A DNA stretch of 64,000 bases from Citroniella saccharovorans (GCF_035481615.1 NZ_JAYKOT010000001.1:403825-467824), one strand, 5' to 3'; shown: positions 8,060 to 16,603, numbered from the stretch's first letter. The notes: a model not told the origin generated them from the sequence alone. Made by a program: numbers and translations.

Positions 8060-8956
8060 ATGCTAAAGGTATTTTTTATATTAAGCTTAGGCCTAAATAT
8101 TGGTCTAGGCTTAATACTTTTTATATTATTTAAAGACTTAAAAAAAACAATAGGCCTCACAGAAGAATATCTTAAAGAAGAAAAGTCTAATATGAGGGTT
8201 AATTCTGGTAGTTTTAAAATTAGTCTTGAAATATCTAAACTGATAAATAAATTAATTGAAAAAAATGAAGAAACTAAAAAAAGGTCCGCTATTGAAAGGG
8301 AAAATTTAAATAGGGAAATAACTTCAATCTCTCATGATATTAGAACGCCTCTAACTTCTATAATTGGCTATATTCAGCTATCAAAAGATGAATGTAGGGA
8401 AGATAAAATAAATCATTATTTAAGTATTATTGAAAAGAAATCCTACTCACTTGAAGAACTTATTAATGATTTTTACTCCTTAAAACTAATAGAGACAAAA
8501 AAAGATTTAGAAATGCAAAAGGTCTACCCTAATATTATTTTGGAAGAGCTTATCTCTGAATATTATGTAGACTTTGAAAAGAAGGGAATTAAACTAGATG
8601 ATCATATTCTATCAAATAAATCTATCTTCACCAATGAAAAATATCTTTTTAGATCTTTCGAGAATCTAATTTCAAATATGTTAAAATTTACTAAGTCTAA
8701 GGCGGAGATAAGTCATTTTGAAAAAAATGGTAGACTTTATACTGTATTTAAAAATGATATAAAAAATGATTCTAATCTAGTTAAAGATAAGATTTTTACA
8801 AAATATTATACAGAAGATCATGCCAGGGTAAAGAGAAGTTCTGGGCTTGGACTTTATTCGACTAAGCTTATGTTAAATAGGTCTGGAGAAAAGATTGATG
8901 TTAATTTTGAGGGAGACTATATTATATTTACAATAAGTTATAAGGATAGTATATGA
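8060..8956 (+). CDS. Membrane sensor histidine kinase
   Basis: A 298-residue kinase; the start at 8060 lies just after the ATPase stop. Residues 4-24 form a single membrane helix, followed by a short coiled linker without an extracellular sensor domain. The H box is SHDIRTP with H92, the N box is in FENLISNML, and the G box is SSGLGL. Small 'intramembrane-sensing' kinases like this often detect flux through their neighbouring ABC transporter, which fits the preceding genes. It is the likely partner of the OmpR-type regulator at 5247. Its stop overlaps the next start. Confidence 0.9.
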   Translation: MLKVFFILSLGLNIGLGLILFILFKDLKKTIGLTEEYLKEEKSNMRVNSGSFKISLEISKLINKLIEKNEETKKRSAIERENLNREITSISHDIRTPLTSIIGYIQLSKDECREDKINHYLSIIEKKSYSLEELINDFYSLKLIETKKDLEMQKVYPNIILEELISEYYVDFEKKGIKLDDHILSNKSIFTNEKYLFRSFENLISNMLKFTKSKAEISHFEKNGRLYTVFKNDIKNDSNLVKDKIFTKYYTEDHARVKRSSGLGLYSTKLMLNRSGEKIDVNFEGDYIIFTISYKDSI

Positions 8957-9615
8957 TTACAAAACTATTATTTGAAAAAAAGGATGAGTCTTACAAAAAC
9001 TTTCTTCTAAGAATTATTAAAGGCCTTGATGAAAAGGAAGTAATAGGGGTTAGGAAAAAAGATTTAAGAGAAATTTTTAAAAAGACAAAAGACTTACACA
9101 AAGAATTTTTAAATACGCCACATATATATCAAGAAGAATTTTTAATTCATATTTATATTATTTCAGAAATAGACGATTTTAAGGAAGCTATTTTAGAGCT
9201 AGATAAAATTATAGATAAGCTAGATAACTGGGAGCTTACAGACTCTGTCAAAATTAAGAACATGAAAAATGAAGAAAATCTTAGCTATTCTTATTTTGAG
9301 AAATTAATTTCAAGTGGAAAAACTTTTTATATTAGAACGGCCCTTGTATTAATGATGAGATATTTTAATAGCCCTTTCTACCTAGATAAAAATCTAAATC
9401 TAATTTTTTCTATCACAAATTATGACTATTATGTTAAAATGGGAGTAGGGTGGTTTCTAGAAGAATTTACAAAAAAATATAAAAGTGAGGGATATAAAAT
9501 TCTTGAAGATATGAATCTTGCAAAAGAATTTCAAAACGCTTTTATATCAAAGATCAGACAGTCCTCCTATTTCACTAAGGAAGAAAAGGAAACAGCCTCA
9601 AAATATAAAATCTAG
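8953..9615 (+). CDS. DNA alkylation repair (AlkD-like) HEAT-repeat protein
   Basis: A 220-residue all-helical protein matching the AlkD-like family. Characteristic features are the early KDLREIFKKTKDL region, the DNWELTDSVK segment and YYVKMGVGWFLEEF near residues 155-170. AlkD proteins are DNA glycosylases that remove bulky or positively charged alkylated bases using HEAT-like repeats. The family is recognised by pattern; activity is not proven. It overlaps the kinase stop by 4 bases (ATGA), so it may be cotranscribed with the sensor operon or head the pilus operon. Confidence 0.75.
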   Translation: MITKLLFEKKDESYKNFLLRIIKGLDEKEVIGVRKKDLREIFKKTKDLHKEFLNTPHIYQEEFLIHIYIISEIDDFKEAILELDKIIDKLDNWELTDSVKIKNMKNEENLSYSYFEKLISSGKTFYIRTALVLMMRYFNSPFYLDKNLNLIFSITNYDYYVKMGVGWFLEEFTKKYKSEGYKILEDMNLAKEFQNAFISKIRQSSYFTKEEKETASKYKI

Positions 9616-9618
9616 TGG

Positions 9619-10177
9619 GTGTTTTTTATGAAAGTTCTAAATTTAAGTAATAAAAAAATATTTGATATTTTTTTAATCTTTTCTTTAGGACTTTTTTTTA
9701 TTTTCTCATTTTTAAGCGGAGATAAGGCTCTTATATTTAACTCTTTATGCGGATTTATTCTTCTTAAACTTGCACAAGATGATCTATATAATCTCTCTTT
9801 TGATGATAAATTTTTTATTCCGCTTATTATTTTAAGTATTATATATTTTATCTTTTCTTTTTTAAGGTCAAGACTTGATTATTGGGCGAGCATTCTATCG
9901 ATTTTATTTTTATTTTTTTACTACATATTTTCTAAATTGGAAAAAAGTTCCTATAGGCGAGGGAGACCTGGGAGTGTTTGCTCTTACATTTATATATTTT
10001 AAGGGCCTCGAGCTTTTTCTATATTTCTTTTTAACTTTTTTACTAGCTGCGCTTTATATTCTACTTGAGAAAATGTTTGGGTCTGTAAAGAGTAAAATTC
10101 CCCTTATACCATTTATTTATCTTTCATTTATTATAGTAAGTTTATGGGGAGAAAAACTTGTAGGGGTGATTTTATGA
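9619..10177 (+). pseudogene. Prepilin peptidase (A24 type), frameshifted
   Basis: A polytopic membrane protein split between two frames (start GTG 9619 or ATG 9628, first stop about 10000; second frame to 10177). The N-terminal part has the first catalytic aspartate region (LAQDDLYNLS); the second has IGEGDLG, the conserved GxGD motif of aspartyl prepilin peptidases. Deleting one A from the six-A run at 9941-9946 joins LEK to VPIGEGD. The protein lacks the N-terminal methyltransferase domain, as in the short peptidase versions. If the shift is real, the pilins downstream would not be processed unless another peptidase exists. Confidence 0.75.
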
Positions 10178-10590
10178 AAAGAGCCTTCACATTTTTAGAA
10201 GTTATAGTTCTTATAGCTATTTTGGGGATAGTTTTGTCTGTAGCCTTAATAAAATTCGATACAATAAATCAAAATCTCGAAGAGATGGAGGTAAAAAAAG
10301 TATGCAGCGCCTTAAGGTCTGCAAGAGCATATTCTTTAAAAAGAAGAAGCAATGTAGTTGTAAGCCTCTATGAAAATTCTCTTAAAGCTTCTAGCAAGGA
10401 TAGGGAGTTTATAAATTTAAAATTAAAAAAACTTAAAATAAATACCAATCTTTCGGATTCAAAAATAGAATTTAAAATATCAAGCTTTAGTGCAAATGCG
10501 GGATCAATTATCTTAAGTGGCAATAAAAAATACAAGATTACAATTCCAGTAGCAACAGGCAAAATTACTTACAGAGGGGTGGTTGAATGA
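10174..10590 (+). CDS. Type IV pilin-like protein (GspH/FimT-like)
   Basis: A 138-residue protein with a class III leader MKRA followed by FTFLEVIVLIAILGIVLSVA: the conserved glutamate at position +5 and a hydrophobic assembly helix. The residue before the cut is Ala rather than the usual Gly. The start ATG at 10174 overlaps the peptidase stop (ATGA) and has AGGGGTG upstream. The remaining part is beta-rich, like minor pseudopilins. It probably belongs to the competence or type IV pilus encoded by this operon. Confidence 0.85.
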   Translation: MKRAFTFLEVIVLIAILGIVLSVALIKFDTINQNLEEMEVKKVCSALRSARAYSLKRRSNVVVSLYENSLKASSKDREFINLKLKKLKINTNLSDSKIEFKISSFSANAGSIILSGNKKYKITIPVATGKITYRGVVE

Positions 10591-10928
10591 GAAAAAGAGC
10601 ATTTACTCTCCTAGAAGTTATGATAGGTGTAAGCCTTATTTCCTTAATAGCTATTTCAGTTTTACCAGCTATTTCTTTTAGTTTTAAATCTAGGGAAACA
10701 ATTGAAAGAAAAAAAGCTTTAGTGATGGAGGCGGAGAGAATTATCGAAAGGACAAAAGCTAATTATTTTGAAGATGGAAATATTAGTCTAGAGTCCCCCT
10801 ATGACTACAATATAGAAAGCTACAGTGAAGAGCTTAGTAACAAGTACAAACTTAAATTAATTGATGGAGATATTAATTATGAAATTATTTTCTACCTTCC
10901 AAAAGACAAGAGCATTTACTCTAATTGA
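10587..10928 (+). CDS. Type IV pilin-like protein (minor pilin)
   Basis: A 113-residue protein with leader MRKRA and FTLLEVMIGVSLISLIAI, giving Glu at +5 after cleavage. It is a GspI/ComG-like minor pilin by size and position. It overlaps the previous gene by 4 bases and the next by 50 bases, so translation is probably coupled. As in the neighbouring pilins the residue before the cleavage site is Ala. Confidence 0.8.
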   Translation: MRKRAFTLLEVMIGVSLISLIAISVLPAISFSFKSRETIERKKALVMEAERIIERTKANYFEDGNISLESPYDYNIESYSEELSNKYKLKLIDGDINYEIIFYLPKDKSIYSN

Positions 10929-11418
10929 ACTTTTGTTGGCTCTTTTTTTGGGCCTTTTACTTTTGGGAGTTTTTATAAATTTCACAAATCTTTCAAGCAA
11001 TTCTCTTAAATTCTACAGAGAAAAGTCAGAAAATGAAATAGATTATGCTAGAGATTTTTTAAAAAGAGAAATAGAATTTTCCGATAAAGTTTTTGATATA
11101 GATAAGGCGGTTTTTCCAAATCTAGAAAATACATTTGGATTTTATCTTTATAGTGAAAATAATGAATCAAGTTATAAGCATAACTACTCCTACTATAGTT
11201 TTTCTGGTGGAAAGTTAAAAAGATATGCTATGAATCTTCCTTATTACACAGATAATCCCAAATTTACTGGTGGAGGATATAATATTTTGGCTGAAGAACT
11301 AGATGATGCAGAGGTTAATTTTAATAAAGAGCTTTCCTTACTTGAAATCTTACTTAAAAACTCAAATGAAGTTAGAAGAATTAGCGTTTATTTGGAGGCG
11401 AGTAAGTATGAAAAATAG
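10879..11418 (+). CDS. Type IV pilin-like protein (GspJ/PilW-like)
   Basis: A 179-residue protein. The start at 10879 is chosen because TGGAG lies about 9 bases upstream and gives a short basic leader (MKLFSTFQKTRA) before FTLIELLLALFLG. It starts inside the 3' end of the preceding gene (50-base overlap, different frame). Glu at +5 and the hydrophobic helix mark it as a pilin-like protein; size and order suggest the GspJ/PilW class. Confidence 0.8.
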   Translation: MKLFSTFQKTRAFTLIELLLALFLGLLLLGVFINFTNLSSNSLKFYREKSENEIDYARDFLKREIEFSDKVFDIDKAVFPNLENTFGFYLYSENNESSYKHNYSYYSFSGGKLKRYAMNLPYYTDNPKFTGGGYNILAEELDDAEVNFNKELSLLEILLKNSNEVRRISVYLEASKYEK

Positions 11419-12313
11419 ATCCTATATACTACTTTTAAGCCTATATTTTATCCTTCTTTTAGCTGGTACAACCATGCTTCTTCTAGATCTTTTATATAGT
11501 GATACAATGGCTGAGGTCTATGATGATAAGTCTTTAAGAATTAAATATATTTCTGAAAATACCATATATAAAGCAGTTCAAAAATTTAAAGAAGAAGGAC
11601 TTAAATCTTCGGTGCTTATTGATGAAGAAAATGAAAAAGCAAGTTTAGATACAGATAATTTAAAATCAAAAGGTCAATTTGCAATTTTAACAGAAACTTT
11701 TTATCAGGGAGAAAGCTTAAAAAGAAATATGTTTTTCAGGAAATATTTAGATATTTTCTACAAGGAAGCTATAAATATAGAAAATAAAGATATTGAGGGT
11801 CTTGTAAATCTTTTTATGTCCAGTGATTTAAAAAAGATAGAAGAAGGTAAAAATATAAAATTACTTGATGCAAGCTCCAATAGTTTAAAATATATAGAGG
11901 AAGAAATAAATCCTAATAATCCAGATGGAAAAAAAGAAAATCCTCAAGAAGATGAGGGCTTAGAAGCTAGCAAAGTTAAAAGTATTTCTGGAGATGATTA
12001 TATTCTTCTACCTAATTTCAAAATAGAAAAAACTAAGACTATAAATAATTTAAATGCACTTGTTATTATAGATAAAGATACAAAGCTAGATGGAAAACTT
12101 GAGATGAATGGATTACTTATTATAAAAAGTCTACCTAAAAATTTTAACAGAAGTAACTTAATTTTTAAAAGAGGAATTGTAATCGCAAAACTTGAGGATT
12201 ATAGGAAAATAATAAAGCCGAGAGAAATTAACTACAATGTCTTAGTTAAATTTGAAGATAGGGTAAGTATTGTAGATATAAGAGCCTTTAAAAGTAAAAT
12301 TTTTTCATACTAG
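11408..12313 (+). CDS. PilX-like pilus accessory protein (hypothetical)
   Basis: A 301-residue protein whose ATG at 11408 has GGAGG nearby and overlaps the preceding pilin by 11 bases. It has an N-terminal membrane helix (SYILLLSLYFILLLAGTTML) and a long exported region with no recognised fold. The position after three minor pilins is where PilX/GspK-like proteins are often encoded, but it lacks the FTLxE pilin leader. Function inferred from context only. Confidence 0.6.
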   Translation: MKNRSYILLLSLYFILLLAGTTMLLLDLLYSDTMAEVYDDKSLRIKYISENTIYKAVQKFKEEGLKSSVLIDEENEKASLDTDNLKSKGQFAILTETFYQGESLKRNMFFRKYLDIFYKEAINIENKDIEGLVNLFMSSDLKKIEEGKNIKLLDASSNSLKYIEEEINPNNPDGKKENPQEDEGLEASKVKSISGDDYILLPNFKIEKTKTINNLNALVIIDKDTKLDGKLEMNGLLIIKSLPKNFNRSNLIFKRGIVIAKLEDYRKIIKPREINYNVLVKFEDRVSIVDIRAFKSKIFSY

Positions 12314-12322
12314 GAGTAAAAT

Positions 12323-12796
12323 ATGCAGGATCAAGATATATATTTTATGGGAGAAGCTATAAAAGAAGCTAGAAAAGCAGAAAAATTAGATGAAGTTCCA
12401 ATTGGAGCTGTTGTGGTTTTTAGAGGAGAGATAATAGCTAGAGCTTATAATACTGTTGAAACAAAAAATCTTGCAACATCTCATGCTGAAATAAATGCCA
12501 TAATTAAAGCTTCAGAATATTTAGAGAGCTGGAGACTTTTAGGATGCACACTTTATGTCACCCTAGAGCCTTGCCTAATGTGCCTAGGAGCAATTATAAA
12601 ATCTAGAATACCAAGACTCGTATTTGGTGCATACGATAAAAACTCTGGATATGTAATATCAAATGGAAATATTTTGGAAAATATAAGAGACCACAAATTT
12701 ACCTTTGAAGGAGGCATAGAAGAGAGAGAATGCCAAACTCTACTAAGGGATTTTTTTAAAAAGCTGAGGGATAGACGAGAAAATGAATGCGATTGA
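12323..12796 (+). CDS. tadA: tRNA adenosine(34) deaminase TadA
   Basis: A 157-residue cytidine-deaminase-fold enzyme with the zinc site H54-A-E56 and P-C84-L-M-C87. TadA converts A34 of tRNA-Arg (ACG) to inosine, a function essential in most bacteria. Length and motifs are standard. Its placement is odd: it is embedded between pilus genes, and its last 14 bases overlap the start of the pilus ATPase. It therefore shares a transcript with non-translation genes. Confidence 0.93.
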   Translation: MQDQDIYFMGEAIKEARKAEKLDEVPIGAVVVFRGEIIARAYNTVETKNLATSHAEINAIIKASEYLESWRLLGCTLYVTLEPCLMCLGAIIKSRIPRLVFGAYDKNSGYVISNGNILENIRDHKFTFEGGIEERECQTLLRDFFKKLRDRRENECD

Positions 12797-13937
12797 AATA
12801 GTAAATGAAATTTTATTAAGCGGAATAAAATATAAAGCTTCTGATATTCATATTGAAAAAAATGGAAAATATAGCCTTGTAAAATTTAGGATTGAGGGAA
12901 TTTTATATGGATATAAAAAGTTTGAAGATGTTCACGAAAAGTTGATTGCTAGAATTAAAATTCTTTCTAATTTGGATACAACAAAAAAACTTAATCCTCA
13001 AGATGGGTCTTTTTCTATTTCCATTAAGGATAATAAAATAGATATTAGAACTAGCATACTTCCTCTTATAACTGGAGAAAAAGCTTACTTAAGGATACTT
13101 GATCCTAAAAGATCTAAAAAAGACCTAGAAGATTTATTTTCAAAAGAAGAACTTGGAATAGTAGAAAGTAAACTTTTAAGAAAAAATGGCATGATACTTG
13201 TAACAGGGCCTACTGGTTCGGGCAAGACAACTACCCTTTATTCTTTTCTAAATAGGATAAATACAGGAAGAGAAAATATAATCACAGTTGAAGATCCAGT
13301 TGAATATAAAATTCAGGGGATAAATCAAATAGAAGTTAATAGCAAAAGAGGACTTAGCTTCGAAAATTCATTAAGGTCGATTTTAAGGTCTGACCCAGAT
13401 GTTATCATGATAGGTGAAATCAGAGATAAGGAAACTGCAGAAATTGCAGTAAGATCATCAATTACAGGTCACCTTATTTTATCAACCCTCCATACCTATA
13501 GTTCTTTTTCCTCAATTATAAGACTTATGGACATGGGAGTTGAAGATTATTTAATAGCTTCGTCCCTTTCACTTGTTATAAACCAAAGACTTATAGGAAG
13601 CCTCTGCCCATATTGTAAGTCTAGCTACTCTCCAAGTGATAAGGAAAAAAGTATTTTAGAAAAATATCAGATAGATGCAAATCTTTTATACAAGAACGTT
13701 GGCTGTGAAAAATGTATTGGTGGTTATACTAAAAGAGAAGCAGTTTTTGAATTATTAGAATTTGACAGGGATTATATTAAATGTATAGGAGCGAAGGAGC
13801 TTGAAAATACCTATAAGAGAATTTATAAAGAAAAAGGTAGTAAAACTCTTTTAGAAAAAGCCTTAGAAAAAGTTAAAAGTGGAGAATTCTTTTTAAAAGA
13901 CGTACTTAAAGAGGCCTATGGGCTAGAGGAACTATAG
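12783..13937 (+). CDS. GspE/PilB/ComGA-type secretion ATPase
   Basis: A 384-residue hexameric ATPase that powers pilus assembly. It has Walker A GPTGSGKTTT (residues 142-151), the Asp-box region EDPVEY, Walker B MIGEIRDKETA, His-box (TGHLILSTLHTY) and a C-terminal four-cysteine zinc site (CPYC...CEKC). The shortened N-terminus, without the MshEN domain, matches ComGA-type enzymes of Gram-positive competence pili. It overlaps tadA by 14 bases and abuts the GspF gene. Confidence 0.93.
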   Translation: MNAIEIVNEILLSGIKYKASDIHIEKNGKYSLVKFRIEGILYGYKKFEDVHEKLIARIKILSNLDTTKKLNPQDGSFSISIKDNKIDIRTSILPLITGEKAYLRILDPKRSKKDLEDLFSKEELGIVESKLLRKNGMILVTGPTGSGKTTTLYSFLNRINTGRENIITVEDPVEYKIQGINQIEVNSKRGLSFENSLRSILRSDPDVIMIGEIRDKETAEIAVRSSITGHLILSTLHTYSSFSSIIRLMDMGVEDYLIASSLSLVINQRLIGSLCPYCKSSYSPSDKEKSILEKYQIDANLLYKNVGCEKCIGGYTKREAVFELLEFDRDYIKCIGAKELENTYKRIYKEKGSKTLLEKALEKVKSGEFFLKDVLKEAYGLEEL

Positions 13938-15014
13938 ATGGAAAAATTAATAGAAATTTTAAACACCGACATAAATAAAAAAATAAAATCCAAATTTCTC
14001 TTAAAATTTTTCACTGAATTTTCTGTTCTATTAGATGCAGGACTACCTATTCTCTACTCGCTAGACAATATTAGAACAAAAAATAAAAAAGAAAGAGACT
14101 TTGTAAGAAGAATTTATAATAGGTTAAATGAAGGGATGAGTCTTTTTACTGCCTTTTCCTATGAAGATATAGAAAATAAAGAATATATACTTGCTATGTT
14201 AGAATCTGCGGAACTAGGAAGTCCATTAAATGAAGTTTTATCTGAAATAAAAGACTATCTCAAAATAAAACTTGAAAAAATGAGTAAAACAAAATCAAAA
14301 CTTATCTACCCAATTATTCTTTTTGTAACATCAATCTTAGTCAGTTTTTTTCTTATTTTAAAAGTTCTCCCTAGCTTTAGCCAAATGTATGAAAGCATGG
14401 GGACAGACCTACCTACATCAACAAAAATAATGATTTCTATATCAGACTTTTTAATAAATAATTGGGTATATATATTACTGGCACCGATACTTTTGGTATT
14501 ATTAATTTTTATATTTAATAGGACATCTAAAACACTTAGACTTATAAACCATAAACTTATCTATAATTTTCCCATATATGGAAATATTATTACTATTAGA
14601 TTATGTTATAATTACTCATTTATAATAAAAAATTTAGCTAAAAGAGATATTAATATATTAAAAATTATAGATTGCTTAAGGTCCTTAAGTAAAAATTCAT
14701 ACCTTGAAGAAAAATTACTAAATATAAAAGATGATCTTACTAGAGGAGAAAGTCTTAGTAAATCATTTGAAAAAATAGAATTTTTACCATCAATATTTAT
14801 AGAAATGTTGGGGGTTGCTGATAGGTCTGGAAAATTAGACAGTGTAATGGAAAAGTCCTATATTTACTATGAAACTATATACCTTAGTTATCTTGAAAGA
14901 CTAATTACTATATTAGAACCAGTTTTAATTATTTTCATGGCTGGACTAGTTGGATTTATAGTAATATCGGTAGCAACACCAATGTTTAATCTTATCGATT
15001 ATGTAAATTATTAG
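13938..15014 (+). CDS. GspF/PilC/ComGB-type inner-membrane platform protein
   Basis: A 358-residue protein with the duplicated T2SSF domain: a cytoplasmic helical bundle, a hydrophobic pair near residues 122-143 and 175-195, a second bundle and a C-terminal membrane helix (LIIFMAGLVGFIVISV). It forms the membrane platform that works with the GspE ATPase. It starts 1 base after the ATPase stop. No secretin or PilT gene is seen; a secretin is not expected in a Gram-positive cell. Confidence 0.92.
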   Translation: MEKLIEILNTDINKKIKSKFLLKFFTEFSVLLDAGLPILYSLDNIRTKNKKERDFVRRIYNRLNEGMSLFTAFSYEDIENKEYILAMLESAELGSPLNEVLSEIKDYLKIKLEKMSKTKSKLIYPIILFVTSILVSFFLILKVLPSFSQMYESMGTDLPTSTKIMISISDFLINNWVYILLAPILLVLLIFIFNRTSKTLRLINHKLIYNFPIYGNIITIRLCYNYSFIIKNLAKRDINILKIIDCLRSLSKNSYLEEKLLNIKDDLTRGESLSKSFEKIEFLPSIFIEMLGVADRSGKLDSVMEKSYIYYETIYLSYLERLITILEPVLIIFMAGLVGFIVISVATPMFNLIDYVNY

Positions 15015-15023
15015 GAGGGAAAT

Positions 15024-15410
15024 ATGTTAAAAGAATTTAAAGAGTTTATTATGAAAGGCAATGTAATTGATCTTGCCGTAGCAGTAGTTATTGGAGCTGC
15101 ATTTAGTGCAGTTATCAATGCATTAGTAGAGGGAATAATAAATCCAATAATTGGAGCACTCACAGCAGGAATTGCCCTAGATGGACTTTCAGTAAACATT
15201 CTGGGAGTTGAAATGGTTTATGGTGTATTGTTATCAGCAATTATAAAATTTATTATCATTTCATTTGTCCTATTTTTAATTGTGAAAGCTAACAATAAAT
15301 TTAAAAAAGAAGAGCCTGCTGAAGTTACTACAAAAACATGCCCATATTGCAAAAGTGAAGTTGACCTTAAAGCCACTAGATGTCCTCATTGTACATCTGA
15401 ATTAAAGTAG
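15024..15410 (+). CDS. mscL: Large-conductance mechanosensitive channel MscL with zinc-ribbon tail
   Basis: A 128-residue protein. The MscL core is clear: KEFKEFIMKGNVIDLAVAVV at the N-terminus (first pore helix), a periplasmic-type loop and a second helix (IKFIIISFVLFLIV). MscL opens under membrane tension to release solutes after osmotic downshock. The C-terminal bundle is replaced or extended by a CPYC...CPHC zinc-ribbon. AGGAGG precedes the ATG, 10 bases after gspF. Confidence 0.95.
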   Translation: MLKEFKEFIMKGNVIDLAVAVVIGAAFSAVINALVEGIINPIIGALTAGIALDGLSVNILGVEMVYGVLLSAIIKFIIISFVLFLIVKANNKFKKEEPAEVTTKTCPYCKSEVDLKATRCPHCTSELK

Positions 15411-15435
15411 AAAAAAACTTTTAAATCACGAAAAG

Positions 15436-15467
15436 CAAGATAGGAATATTTCCTATCTTGTTTTTTT
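15436..15467 (+). terminator. Rho-independent terminator after mscL
   Basis: An 11-bp perfect stem (CAAGATAGGAA with TTCCTATCTTG, 3-base loop) at 15436-15460, followed by seven T. It ends the pilus-mscL transcript. Confidence 0.9.
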
Positions 15468-15684
15468 ATTTTAAAACATGGATACTAGAAGAAAAAAATT
15501 AAAAATAGAAATATCCTGAGACTATAAAGTAGAAAATAATATTCGAAATTGAAAAATATAAAAAGCTAAGAAGAACCTAGTACATACATGAGAGAAAAAG
15601 AAATAAAATAAATAATAAATTGTTGGGGAAATATAGTTCATAAAAAAATATAATACATAAGTAAAAATCTTTTAAAGCAAAATA

Positions 15685-15722
15685 AAAAGCTGACTTTTAG
15701 TTTATATTCTAAGTCAGCTTTT
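15685..15722. terminator. Hairpin, possible bidirectional terminator
   Basis: AAAAGCTGACTT (15685-15696) and AAGTCAGCTTTT (15711-15722) form a perfect 12-bp stem with a 14-base loop and A/T flanks suited to either strand. On the minus strand it directly follows the 14-codon frame. Confidence 0.65.
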
Positions 15723-15765
15723 ATCCTTTTATGCTATTCTCGTGTAAGTGTTTAGGTTCAATCAT
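15721..15765 (-). CDS. Possible 14-residue peptide (very short frame)
   Basis: Minus-strand ATG at 15765 with GAAAGGAG upstream (complement around 15773-15779) encodes MIEPKHLHENSIKG and stops at 15721, directly at a terminator-like hairpin. A ribosome site plus a terminator is suggestive, but a frame this short can arise by chance. Could be a leader peptide or a remnant of a deleted gene. Confidence 0.25.
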   Translation of the reverse strand: MIEPKHLHENSIKG

Positions 15766-15789
15766 TTATATTCTCCTTTCAAAACTTAT

Positions 15790-15822
15790 CTAAATTTCTT
15801 TCAAATACCTTATTTTTTTCAT
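15790..15822 (-). CDS. Possible 10-residue peptide (very short frame)
   Basis: Minus-strand ATG at 15822, with GGAGGT (complement of 15832-15837) at good spacing, encodes MKKIRYLKEI and stops. It lies between the dyad-rich region and the 14-residue frame. May be the truncated start of a former gene. Confidence 0.2.
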   Translation of the reverse strand: MKKIRYLKEI

Positions 15823-15847
15823 CTAAGAAAAACCTCCGTTAATAACT

Positions 15848-15878
15848 GATAAAATATTTATCAATTAATAATTGATAA
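15848..15878. promoter_or_regulatory. Overlapping dyads, candidate operator
   Basis: A perfect palindrome at 15858-15878 (arms TTATCAATTA/TAATTGATAA around a single central base) overlaps a second dyad at 15848-15862 (GATAAA...TTTATC). Such symmetric sites typically bind dimeric repressors such as MarR or TetR types. They lie upstream of the two minus-strand tiny frames; no regulator gene is next to them. Confidence 0.45.
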
Positions 15879-16509
15879 AAATAAATTCTCAATTAATATT
15901 CATACAATCTATATTAAAAATATTTTCCTTTTTTCATTCAAAGGAAATATTATTTCTCATTGGTATAAATTTTAATATTTACTTGTAATAAGAATAACTT
16001 TTGCTAATTTCTGCGACTTTAACATTCATTTGCCTTTTTTGTGGCCTAATTGAAATTCTTCTGAAAAGTTTAATTCTTAATTTAAAATTAACGAGAATAG
16101 CTTGTCAAGGTTCATAAAACTTAACTACCATAGTAAATTATTAAGTTTGTATTATATATATACCCAGGAGTTTTGATTCTAAACATAAAAATAAAAAAAA
16201 GAAAACTTTTTTTTCTAAAAGTTACAAAAAAGTTACAGAAAAAGTATCAAAACAAGCCATTTGATAGAAATAATAAAATAAAAAAAATTTTTAGGTAAAT
16301 CGTTTTTACAAACTTATATTAAATATAAAAATTATACTAACTTTAAACAAAAGGGGTCTTTTTCCTTGATAAATTTAATATATTTGGTATAATAAAGTTA
16401 AGTCATACAAGGTGTGATTTATATTTTTTTAATATCTGATTTACCCAGAAAAACTACATTGATATTTAAAATTCTATTTTATTAATATTTACAAAATTTA
16501 TATCTTTAG

Positions 16510-16538
16510 TTGACAACATATACTGGTTGTGATATTAT
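16510..16538 (+). promoter_or_regulatory. Strong predicted sigma-A promoter
   Basis: Perfect -35 TTGACA (16510-16515), 17-base spacer, -10 TATTAT (16533-16538). It drives the thioredoxin-like lipoprotein gene at 16604 and possibly the oligopeptide transporter genes after it. The leader contains a small hairpin, ATTTTAC/GTAAAAT, near 16550-16570. Confidence 0.85.
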
Positions 16539-16603
16539 AAGAAAAATAAATTTTACCTTTAGTAAAATTATTTTAATCACATCAACCTGGGAGAATCACA
16601 GAT

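Larger units (their letters stand above)
15468..16509. other. Gene-poor AT-rich region
   Basis: About 1 kb without a credible gene of normal size. It holds a bidirectional hairpin (15685-15722), two very short minus-strand reading frames with ribosome sites (15721-15822), overlapping dyads around 15848-15878, and A/T runs (for example 16190-16215) that may form weak hairpins. GTATAATAAAG near 16388 could be a -10. TTGACA on the minus strand near 16104 has only a poor -10. No tRNA, rRNA or known riboswitch was recognised. It may be a decayed locus. Confidence 0.5.

Noticed and set aside
10879..10928. 50-base overlap of two pilin genes, considered as another frameshift
   Set aside because: Each protein has its own complete leader or proper end, and the second has a ribosome site at its start, so this is a normal coupled overlap.
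16140..16440. Riboswitch or T-box leader upstream of the thioredoxin-like lipoprotein
   Set aside because: Only A/T runs and weak stems were found, and the strong promoter at 16510-16538 lies downstream of this stretch.
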